Below, one piece after another: positions 1 to 4,114 of a stretch of DNA of 6,076 bases. Numbering within the stretch: position 1 is the stretch's first letter; each line of letters begins with the position of its first letter. Under the pieces are notes generated by a model. It saw nothing but the letters and a program-made list of their open reading frames with translations. It did not search any database and was not told the DNA's origin. This stretch comes from an uncultured Verrucomicrobiota bacterium. GTDB lineage: Bacteria; Verrucomicrobiota; Kiritimatiellia; CAIQIC01; Lenti-01. The position numbers and the translations under genes were made by a program. The DNA lies in NCBI GenBank assembly GCA_938003985.1, contig CALKWZ010000065.1:1-6076 (forward strand), read 5' to 3'.

Positions 1-109
1 CTACGGCATCCCCAAAGACGGCGCCGACCACGTCTTCGCCCCCTACCGCGGCGGCCCCTTCCGCCTCGCCGGCATCAAAGACCACAAACGGCGCTACGAG
101 GCCAAGTAG
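1..109 (+). CDS. C-terminal end of an unidentified protein (5' truncated)
   Basis: An open frame enters from the left edge (complete codons from base 2) and ends at TAG 107-109, giving the last 35 residues of a protein. Nearly every codon ends in G or C, matching the GC-rich genes further right and unlike the AT-richer gene that follows, so I take it as real coding sequence of the host. The tail is rich in basic and aromatic residues (it begins YGIPKDGADHVF and ends KRRYEAK). I do not recognise the family, and too little is present for a function. No obvious hairpin terminator follows its stop codon; the sequence becomes AT-rich about 12 bases later. Confidence 0.6.
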   Translation, partial: YGIPKDGADHVFAPYRGGPFRLAGIKDHKRRYEAK

Positions 110-141
110 ATCTTTGCTCGCACCTTACACCCATTAATGTT

Positions 142-170
142 TTAATTAAGCAAACTCTAGCTTATACACT
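142..170 (+). promoter_or_regulatory. Candidate promoter of the AbiJ-like gene (leaderless type)
   Basis: A -10-like TACACT at 165-170 is preceded at a 17-bp spacing by the weak -35-like TTAATT at 142-147. Only 9 nt separate the -10 element from the ATG at 180, so transcription would start about at, or a few bases before, the start codon. No Shine-Dalgarno sequence is present in that interval. The same arrangement occurs in front of the MerR-type gene and the histidine kinase gene. Confidence 0.45.
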
Positions 171-179
171 GTCGCAGTT

Positions 180-1175
180 ATGGAATTTAAAAAACGCACC
201 TTAAGTGCCATTGCAGATATGATCTGCGGCAATTTTCCTCAAGAAACAAGTTACTTCATCTACCGCACCAGCAGCAACCTCACCCGCTTCTTTCAAGAGT
301 GCGACACAGACTATGTGCATAATGGCTCCACGCGACACTATTGGGTCGCCGATATACTTAGGTTGATCTTGGATGAGCCTCATGCAAACTCACAAACTCC
401 TCCGGACACATTCTGTCGCATTATCAATGTATTGATGGACCCGGCCGATGCGCACAATGAGGGCAGCGATAGGCCGGGCGCTCTCGCGCTTCTCAACACT
501 GCACTGGCGCGAGAAGGCTTCGAAGCATTTTATGCTGAAGACATGCAATGCTATTTGCGGCACATCGCAACCAAAATGATCGTATCAGGTGCGACCAATC
601 CGCACCGCCCCCTCTCTGCTGCCGAGGTCAAGAAAAGGGAGCAACTACTCAAATATTTTGATGCAGCATCAGAAGACGAACTGATCGAGGAGATTCTGCT
701 GCCACTATTTCGCCAATTGGGGTTTCACCGCATCACGGCCAGTGGACATAATGATAAAGCACTGGAGTACGGCAAGGATGTGTGGATGAGATTCACCCTT
801 CCTACCCAACATGTGCTCTATTTCGGACTTCAGGCTAAAAAAGGCAAGATTGACGCTTCTGGCTTAACAAAACAGGGCAATTCCAATGTCGCCGAGATCC
901 ACAACCAAGTAGTGATGATGTTGGGACACGAAATTTTCGATCCTGAGATCGGAAAACGCGTCTTGGTTGACCACGCATTTATAGTCGCGGCAGGAGAGAT
1001 AACAAAATCTGCCCGAAATTGGCTTGGCAACATACTTGACGCTTCTAGGCGAAGCCAGATTCTCTTCATGGACAGGGACGATATATTAAATCTTTACATA
1101 GTCACAAGTCTTCCACTACCGAAAGGGGCACTACCCGAAACCCCCATTGTCGGGAGCGATGACTTGCCTTTTTAA
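180..1175 (+). CDS. AbiJ_NTD-like / PD-(D/E)xK nuclease-like defence protein
   Basis: This 331-aa protein probably acts in the cytoplasm as a phage-defence (abortive infection or restriction-like) nuclease. Residues 1-~133 (opening MEFKKRTLSAIADMICG, then TDYVHNGSTRHYWVADIL, NEGSDRPGAL and ALAREGFEAFYAEDMQCYLR) match my memory of the AbiJ N-terminal domain family, probably the NTD3 type, a module joined to varied effectors in defence proteins. Residues ~150-310 fit a PD-(D/E)xK nuclease: helix DELIEEILLPLFRQLGF (E171), then EYGKD with D200, a beta-hairpin, and QAK at 218-220 followed by KGKID, where Q218 and K220 would be catalytic. There is no signal peptide or membrane segment. The start is chosen because the family usually begins with this M-x-F-K-K-R segment; there is no Shine-Dalgarno site. 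Base composition is clearly AT-richer than all neighbours, a sign of transfer. No partner defence gene is adjacent. The nuclease call is inferred from motifs; substrate and trigger are unknown. Confidence 0.7.
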   Translation: MEFKKRTLSAIADMICGNFPQETSYFIYRTSSNLTRFFQECDTDYVHNGSTRHYWVADILRLILDEPHANSQTPPDTFCRIINVLMDPADAHNEGSDRPGALALLNTALAREGFEAFYAEDMQCYLRHIATKMIVSGATNPHRPLSAAEVKKREQLLKYFDAASEDELIEEILLPLFRQLGFHRITASGHNDKALEYGKDVWMRFTLPTQHVLYFGLQAKKGKIDASGLTKQGNSNVAEIHNQVVMMLGHEIFDPEIGKRVLVDHAFIVAAGEITKSARNWLGNILDASRRSQILFMDRDDILNLYIVTSLPLPKGALPETPIVGSDDLPF

Positions 1176-1230
1176 GAATGTGGTGGGGCCATCCCTTAGT
1201 TAATGGGTCGGTCCTAAAATTGATACCCCC

Positions 1231-1298
1231 CTCCGTGCCTCCGCGTCTCCGTGTGAGAACTGGCTGTTCCTCCCTTCCCCATCCGTGTCCATCCGAGG
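1231..1298. repeat. Degenerate short tandem repeats (CTCCGTG-type and ATCCGTG-type)
   Basis: Three 8-bp units stand head to tail, CTCCGTGC 1231-1238, CTCCGCGT 1239-1246 and CTCCGTGT 1247-1254. After a 26-bp gap come two 10-bp-spaced units, ATCCGTGTCC 1281-1290 and ATCCGAGG 1291-1298. From memory, near-identical strings are dispersed between genes of many environmental genomes, where their reverse complement is often mis-annotated as peptides containing ETRRHG. They occupy most of the gap between the AbiJ-like gene and the GFA gene. No function is visible. Confidence 0.55.
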
Positions 1299-1313
1299 TT
1301 GATCTCCTCCCCC

Positions 1314-1342
1314 TTGGCGTTTGAAACGATCTGCGGTACGCT
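1314..1342 (+). promoter_or_regulatory. Candidate promoter of the GFA-family gene
   Basis: TTGGCG (1314-1319, four of six matches to TTGACA) and TACGCT (1337-1342) are 17 bp apart. A start near 1349 would give a leader of about 18 nt holding the ribosome binding site AAGGAGG at 1355-1361, five bases before the ATG at 1367. Confidence 0.45.
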
Positions 1343-1366
1343 TTCCTCGAATCCAAGGAGGCCGCC

Positions 1367-1771
1367 ATGCTGACGGGCAGTTGCTATTGCGGGAACGTGC
1401 GGTACGAGAGCGCGGGGAAGATCCTGATTTTCGCGAACTGCCATTGTCCGGACTGCCGGAAGTTTTCCGGCTCCGCGTTTTCGTCGGTCTTGGCCGTGGA
1501 AGAACGCGGGTTCAAGGTCGTGGCCGGGGCGGACAACCTCGTGGCCTTCAACTCCTCGCCCGGCAAGTTCCGTTCGTTCTGCCGGACCTGCGGCTGCCAT
1601 CTGTTCGCGCGCGCCGAGCAGCGGCCGGGCATGGTGCTGATCCGCGCGGGCTCGCTGGACGTCGATCCCCGGCTGAAGCCCCAAAGCCATATCTGGGTGT
1701 CGATGAAAGCCCCCTGGCACGACATCTGCGATTCCGCCGCACAATTTCCAGAAGGTTTTCCCAAGAAGTAG
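1367..1771 (+). CDS. GFA/CENP-V-type zinc-binding protein
   Basis: A 134-aa protein of the glutathione-dependent formaldehyde-activating (GFA)/CENP-V fold. The conserved zinc-site cysteines appear in order: C6-x-C8 in GSCYCGNVRY, C25-x-C27-x2-C30 in NCHCPDCRKFSG, and C72-x2-C75 in CRTCGCHLF, with an extra C77. Length is typical of single-domain members, and there is no signal peptide, so it should be a soluble cytoplasmic protein. The name comes from a formaldehyde-glutathione adduct-forming enzyme, but most family members have no proven reaction, and none of the neighbours is a formaldehyde dehydrogenase, so I would not assign that reaction here. The start is set by a strong AAGGAGG five bases upstream. 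The gene has its own promoter-like element and is followed after 6 bases by a 9-bp-stem hairpin, so it is probably transcribed alone. Codon use is GC-rich like the host. Confidence 0.88.
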   Translation: MLTGSCYCGNVRYESAGKILIFANCHCPDCRKFSGSAFSSVLAVEERGFKVVAGADNLVAFNSSPGKFRSFCRTCGCHLFARAEQRPGMVLIRAGSLDVDPRLKPQSHIWVSMKAPWHDICDSAAQFPEGFPKK

Positions 1772-1777
1772 GTTTAC

Positions 1778-1852
1778 CCCCCGACGGGGTCGTCGGGGGC
1801 TCCAACATCACGAATCCCAAGGCTGTTTGGAGCCGGGACGACCTCGTCCCGG
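1778..1852. other. Three consecutive inverted repeats after the GFA gene
   Basis: Three stems follow each other almost without gaps. CCCCCGACG 1778-1786 pairs with CGTCGGGGG 1791-1799 (loop GGGT). GGCTCCAA 1798-1805 pairs with TTGGAGCC 1827-1834 (21-nt loop). CCGGGACGA 1833-1841 pairs with TCGTCCCGG 1844-1852 (2-nt centre). Neighbouring stems share only two bases. The first lies 6 bases past the GFA stop and may end its transcript, though no T-run follows it. The third is followed by TTTT at 1857-1860. Together they look like a structured or repeat-derived intergenic element; no coding frame is convincing here. Confidence 0.5.
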
Positions 1853-1869
1853 TCGGTTTTCTCCAGGCT

Positions 1870-1898
1870 GTCATCCCGAGCTTGTCGAGGGATCTCGG
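1870..1898. repeat. Dispersed-type intergenic repeat (TCATCCCGAGC...GTCGAGGGATCT)
   Basis: The segment reads GTCATCCCGAGCTTGTCGAG then GGATCTCGG and contains a small stem, CCGAG 1876-1880 with CTCGG 1894-1898. I remember highly similar strings as multi-copy intergenic repeats in many bacterial genomes, often mistranslated as SLDKLGMT-like or PSLSRDL peptides; both occur here in spurious frames. Copy number in this genome cannot be seen from one window. Confidence 0.45.
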
Positions 1899-1938
1899 CT
1901 TGACCGCGCAGGCCGGATATCGGGAAGGGGCAGAGATG

Positions 1939-1967
1939 TTTCGATTCCGGCGTGGAGCGCCTACACT
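1939..1967 (+). promoter_or_regulatory. Candidate promoter of the flavin reductase-like gene
   Basis: TTTCGA (1939-1944) and TACACT (1962-1967) are 17 bp apart; the -10 element matches the TA(C/G)(A/G)CT form seen before the other genes. It implies a 5' leader of about 95 nt before the ATG at 2069, in which I see no clear riboswitch. Confidence 0.35.
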
Positions 1968-2068
1968 CAACATGCCCCGGAGCCGCCGTTCATTCCGGAT
2001 TGATCCTCCCGCCCCAAAGGCCCATTCTCCAGTTGCGCCGACGAAACGAATCCGAAAAGGAGGCATCC

Positions 2069-2611
2069 ATGCGCACGCTGAAGTTGAGCAAGGCCTTCAC
2101 GCTGATCGAGCCGGGGCCGGTCGTGCTGGTGACCACCTGCGATGGCCGGAAGAACAACGTCATGACCATCTCCTGGACGATGGTGGTGGATTTCGCGCCG
2201 CGGTTCGCCCTGACCACCGGCGCGTGGAACCACTCGTTCCGGGCGCTCGATAAAACCCGCGAGTGCGTCCTCGCCATTCCCGGCGCGGACTTGCTGGATA
2301 AAGTTGTTGGCATCGGCACCTGCTCGGGCGCGGATGTCGACAAATTCGCGCGCTTCCACCTGACCCCCGTCCCGGCCCGGATCGTCAAGGCGCCCCTGAT
2401 CAAGGAATGCCTGGCGAACATCGAATGCAAGGTCGTCGAGATCGTGCGGCGACACGACATCGTCGTGCTGGAAGCCGTGGCCGCGCATATTACCGCCGGT
2501 CGGAAGGAAACCCGCACCCTCCATGCGGTCGGCGACGGCACGTTCGTCGCGGACGGCCGCCGGCTGGACCGTCGCAAGGCCATGGCGTCCAAACTGCCGC
2601 CCGGCGTTTAA
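2069..2611 (+). CDS. Flavin reductase-like (FMN-binding split barrel) protein
   Basis: A 180-aa protein resembling the flavin reductase-like domain family, whose members bind FMN in a split beta-barrel and either reduce free flavin with NAD(P)H or use bound flavin. The N-terminal segment PGPVVLVTTCDGRKNNVMTI (16-35) followed by SWTMVVDFAPRFAL (35-48) and a later ECVLAIPG strand (65-72) are characteristic of the family; 180 residues is a usual single-domain length. It has no signal peptide. The open frame extends 39 codons further upstream to a GTG at 1952, but the ATG at 2069 is preferred: a strong AAGGAGG (2057-2063) sits five bases before it, homologues start here as I recall, and the upstream part is not family-like. 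No paired monooxygenase or oxidoreductase is in the window, so the electron acceptor is unknown. A terminator overlaps its stop codon, arguing for a monocistronic unit. Confidence 0.82.
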   Translation: MRTLKLSKAFTLIEPGPVVLVTTCDGRKNNVMTISWTMVVDFAPRFALTTGAWNHSFRALDKTRECVLAIPGADLLDKVVGIGTCSGADVDKFARFHLTPVPARIVKAPLIKECLANIECKVVEIVRRHDIVVLEAVAAHITAGRKETRTLHAVGDGTFVADGRRLDRRKAMASKLPPGV

Positions 2612-2634
2612 AAACGCCGATTTTCGGCGTTTTT
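2610..2634 (+). terminator. Intrinsic terminator of the flavin reductase-like gene
   Basis: AAAAACGCCGA (2610-2620) pairs perfectly with TCGGCGTTTTT (2624-2634) around a TTT loop, giving an 11-bp stem whose 3' arm carries the T-run. It begins inside the TAA stop codon. Its A-rich 5' arm means it could also serve transcription from the other side. The 5' arm can alternatively pair with GGCGTTT at 2603-2609. Confidence 0.8.
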
Positions 2635-2727
2635 AGGCCAAAATATCCGTTTTTTAGGCATTTTTACCCGTTTTTCGGCGTTTTTTGCCGAATTTTCGCG
2701 TTTTGTGGCCATTTTTCGGCCATTTTT
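2621..2727. repeat. Phased T-tract array / tandem terminator-like decamers
   Basis: Runs of four to six T begin at 2621, 2630, 2650, 2661, 2671, 2681, 2693, 2701, 2712 and 2723, with an A-run at 2640-2643 filling the one gap. The mean spacing is about 10.2 bp, one helical turn. The units look like degenerate copies of a TTTTTCGGCG decamer. Two further small hairpins with T-runs are embedded: TTCGGC 2674-2679 with GCCGAA 2687-2692 followed by TTTT, and GGCC 2708-2711 with GGCC 2718-2721 followed by ATTTTT. This fits intrinsically curved DNA, stacked terminators, or both. Confidence 0.65.
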
Positions 2728-2816
2728 CGCGGGCCGGGCCGTTCCGCGGCTTCGAGTCGCAACTCCCCGCTCCCCGGCCGCGGATTCCGCGCCTGCGCCG
2801 GCCGGCCCGGCCATGG

Positions 2817-2822
2817 TAGGCT
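2817..2822 (+). promoter_or_regulatory. Candidate -10 element of the cupin gene
   Basis: TAGGCT lies 19 nt before the cupin ATG at 2842, leaving room for a short leader with the ribosome binding site AAGGAA (2829-2834). No good -35 hexamer is seen at the expected distance. The call rests on recurrence of the same hexamer before other genes here. Confidence 0.35.
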
Positions 2823-2841
2823 GCGGAAAAGGAATCCCGCC

Positions 2842-3183
2842 ATGACCCGAACGTTTGCCGCGCACTCCGCACACGGTTACGCCGACCCCCTGCCGGGCAT
2901 CCGGCAGAAAACCCTCGTCTTCGGCGAACGGACGCTGATGGCCGAATTCCGGCTGAAGCAGGCCAGCGTCCTGCCCGACCATGCCCATCCGTACGAGCAG
3001 ACGGGCTATCTGGTCGCCGGGCACATCGTCCTGAAAATCGGAAACCGCGAATACGACGTCCAGCCCGGCGACTCGTGGTGCATCCCCGCCAACGAAACGC
3101 ACGGGGCGCGGATCGCCGCGGACTCCGTCGCCATCGAAGTGTTCTCCCCCGTCCGGCCGGACTATCTGCCGGGCGCGACCTGA
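2842..3183 (+). CDS. Small single-domain cupin protein
   Basis: A 113-aa protein with a single cupin beta-barrel. Motif 1 is seen in LPDHAHPYEQTGYLVAG (44-60), giving metal ligands H47, H49 and E52 or Q53. Motif 2 is PGDSWCIPANETHG (75-88), giving H87. All expected metal-binding positions are present, so it can probably bind a divalent metal. Cupins of this size include sugar-binding proteins, dioxygenases, isomerases and small-molecule sensors, and sequence alone does not separate these. The start at 2842 is chosen over the in-frame start far upstream at 2407 because AAGGAA sits seven bases before it and the upstream extension runs through the flavin reductase gene in another frame and the T-tract array. 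It is soluble, with no signal peptide. It has its own promoter-like element and a weak terminator-like hairpin at the end, so it appears to be a single-gene unit. Confidence 0.85.
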   Translation: MTRTFAAHSAHGYADPLPGIRQKTLVFGERTLMAEFRLKQASVLPDHAHPYEQTGYLVAGHIVLKIGNREYDVQPGDSWCIPANETHGARIAADSVAIEVFSPVRPDYLPGAT

Positions 3184-3208
3184 CGTTTTCCGCGCGCCGA
3201 AACTTTTT
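3172..3208 (+). terminator. Weak terminator-like hairpin after the cupin gene
   Basis: GGCGCG 3172-3177 pairs with CGCGCC 3193-3198 across a 15-nt loop that contains the TGA stop, and five T follow at 3204-3208. The stem is short and the T-run is five bases away, so this is a tentative call. Confidence 0.25.
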
Positions 3209-3219
3209 CCGCCGCCCCG

Positions 3220-3250
3220 TTGACCCGTCTATCGCTTCACGGTTTAGGCT
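3220..3250 (+). promoter_or_regulatory. Candidate MerR-type promoter/operator of the 62-aa gene
   Basis: A good -35 hexamer, TTGACC (3220-3225), and TAGGCT (3245-3250) are separated by 19 bp instead of the usual 17. An overlong 19-20 bp spacer with a dyad between the hexamers is the hallmark of promoters activated by MerR-family regulators. An imperfect dyad is present: CCGT 3225-3228 with ACGG 3239-3242 as core, and eight of 13 paired positions complementary between 3221 and 3246. A MerR-family gene lies one gene downstream. The assignment is inference from spacing and symmetry. Confidence 0.45.
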
Positions 3251-3307
3251 CGCTTCCGCCGTGGCCATCCAGGCCGCGGCGCAACCCTCATAACAAAGGA
3301 GAAAACC

Positions 3308-3496
3308 ATGGGTTCGAAAATGACGGTGAAAGAGTTCGCGCAGATGTTCCGCGAGATCGGCCTCGACGAGGCGGCGATGCAGAAGTGGCATGCCCTCTTC
3401 GAGCAGCGCCATCCGGACAGCCACAAGAGCTTCCTCGAATGGCTGGGGCTGGACGCGGCGCAGATCGAACAGATCCGCGCCCGCAGCCGGGGCTGA
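3308..3496 (+). CDS. 62-aa protein homologous to the C-terminal domain of the adjacent MerR regulator
   Basis: A small acidic/basic, probably all-helical soluble protein of 62 residues, with a strong AAAGGAG ribosome binding site (3295-3301) six bases before the ATG. Residues ~6-62 align without gaps to residues 118-174 of the MerR-family protein encoded 61 bp downstream. By hand I count 19 identities over 57 positions, including M-K/R-W-H with W27-H28 here and W139-H140 there, the following F-E-x-R-x-P, H-x-x-F-L-x-x-L-G, and I-x-x-I-R-A-x-S. Residues 6-62 therefore look like a free-standing copy of that domain. I recall similar short stand-alone proteins, but know no experimental function. 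Possible roles are a co-factor, a competitor, or a target of the regulator; a MerR-type promoter spacing upstream suggests control by its neighbour. It carries no metal-binding cysteines, signal peptide or membrane segment. Confidence 0.8.
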   Translation: MGSKMTVKEFAQMFREIGLDEAAMQKWHALFEQRHPDSHKSFLEWLGLDAAQIEQIRARSRG

Positions 3497-3504
3497 TTCC
3501 GCGC

Positions 3505-3532
3505 CGGGGCGGCGGGGATTCCCGCCGCCCCG
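3505..3532. terminator. Strong GC hairpin between the 62-aa gene and merR-type gene
   Basis: CGGGGCGGCGGG (3505-3516) pairs perfectly with CCCGCCGCCCCG (3521-3532) around a GATT loop, a 12-bp stem nine bases after the TGA stop of the small gene. No T-run follows, so it may be a T-poor terminator, an mRNA 3'-end stabiliser, or part of the control region of the next gene, whose -10-like element begins ten bases later. Confidence 0.5.
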
Positions 3533-3541
3533 CTCTCGTGC

Positions 3542-3547
3542 TAGACT
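3542..3547 (+). promoter_or_regulatory. Candidate -10 element of the MerR-family gene (leaderless type)
   Basis: TAGACT lies 10 nt before the ATG at 3558, with no ribosome binding site in between, so the transcript would begin at or within a few bases of the start codon. The -35 position would fall inside the hairpin arm (about 3519-3524) and has a poor hexamer. Confidence 0.4.
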
Positions 3548-3557
3548 GCAGCCGCCC

Positions 3558-4085
3558 ATGAAGACCTACCGCATCACGCAACTGGCCCGCGCCGTCGGGC
3601 TTTCCCGCAGCGCGCTGCTGCACTACGACCGCATCGGGCTGCTGTCGGCCTCCGACCGCTCCCGCGCCGACTACCGGATCTATACCGAAGCCGACCGCCG
3701 CCGCCTCGAGCGCATCTGCCAATACCGTTCCGCCGGGCTGCCGCTCGCGGACATCCGCGCGCTGCTGGACGTTTCCGGCCGGCCCGCCGCCCGCCTCCTG
3801 GAAAAGCGCCTGCGCCAAACCAGCGAGGAAATCGGCGCGCTGCGCGGCCAGCAGCGCCTGCTGGCCTCCCTGCTGCGCGTGGCGGGCAAGTCCGTGCCGC
3901 CGACGGTGGACAAAACCACGTGGGTGTCCATGCTCAAGGCCGCGGGCGTGAGCCAATCCTCCATGGAGCGCTGGCACCGCGAATTCGAACGCCGCGCCCC
4001 GCGCGAGCACCACGGCTTCCTGGCCTCCCTCGGCATTCCGGAAACCGAAATCGCCCGCATCCGGGCATACTCCGCCCGCTCCTGA
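3558..4085 (+). CDS. MerR-family transcriptional regulator with a WH-x2-FE C-terminal domain
   Basis: A 175-aa cytoplasmic DNA-binding regulator. Residues 1-~70 form the MerR winged helix-turn-helix: YRITQLARAVGLSRSALLHY (4-23), DRIGLL (24-29), the wing with ADYRIY (37-42), and the second helical pair ending LADIRALL. Residues ~75-108 are a long helix suited to the antiparallel dimer coiled coil. After the linker KSVPP (111-115), residues 118-175 form a small helical domain that is homologous to the separate 62-aa protein encoded just upstream. There is no metal-binding cysteine pattern (only C54), so a metal sensor is unlikely and the effector is unknown. The ATG at 3558 is preferred over the frame opening at 3390, which overlaps the small gene, because the MerR fold begins right after it. 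No Shine-Dalgarno sequence is present, but a -10-like TAGACT lies 10 nt upstream. The 3' end converges on the histidine kinase gene with 29 bp between stops. Confidence 0.87.
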   Translation: MKTYRITQLARAVGLSRSALLHYDRIGLLSASDRSRADYRIYTEADRRRLERICQYRSAGLPLADIRALLDVSGRPAARLLEKRLRQTSEEIGALRGQQRLLASLLRVAGKSVPPTVDKTTWVSMLKAAGVSQSSMERWHREFERRAPREHHGFLASLGIPETEIARIRAYSARS

Positions 4086-4114
4086 TCTCCCCGGAGTCGG
4101 TTCCGCCGGCCGCG

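Larger units (their letters stand above)
129..1208. repeat. 9-bp inverted repeat flanking the AbiJ-like gene
   Basis: ACCCATTAA at 129-137 is the exact reverse complement of TTAATGGGT at 1200-1208. The two arms lie just outside the compositionally distinct defence gene, 42 bp before its ATG and 24 bp after its stop. No longer match, target-site duplication or transposase is visible, so this may be chance or may mark the borders of an inserted segment. Confidence 0.25.

Noticed and set aside
1214..1744. A 176-codon - strand frame antisense to the GFA gene
   Set aside because: The + strand frame has the complete set of zinc-binding cysteines and a ribosome binding site. The antisense frame includes the translated repeat (HTETRRHGG), a known kind of spurious peptide.
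1952..2068. N-terminal extension of the flavin reductase-like protein from a GTG at 1952
   Set aside because: The 39 extra residues do not look like the family, and the ATG at 2069 has a textbook Shine-Dalgarno sequence at ideal spacing.
1321..2253. A 310-codon + strand frame spanning the GFA gene, the repeats and the start of the flavin reductase gene
   Set aside because: It overlaps two well-supported genes in a different frame, crosses the intergenic inverted repeats, and has an arginine-rich composition typical of out-of-frame GC-rich DNA.
1367..2611. A formaldehyde-detoxification operon made of the GFA and flavin reductase-like genes
   Set aside because: There are nearly 300 bp of hairpins and repeats between them, each has its own promoter-like element, and no formaldehyde dehydrogenase or thiol-adduct hydrolase is present.
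2621..2727. CRISPR array considered for the regularly spaced T-tracts
   Set aside because: The period is about 10 bp with no conserved 25-40 bp repeat or unique spacers, so it cannot be a CRISPR.
2407..2841. Upstream in-frame extension of the cupin gene
   Set aside because: It would overlap the flavin reductase gene and translate the T-tract array into F/R-rich nonsense; AAGGAA before 2842 and the cupin fold support the short form.
1367..3496. Integron-like gene cassette array: co-directional single-gene units separated by inverted repeats, including GFA and cupin genes often found in cassettes
   Set aside because: I found no attC-type core sites (GTTRRRY / RYYYAAC pairs) between the genes, no integrase, and most units have their own promoter-like elements, which cassettes usually lack.
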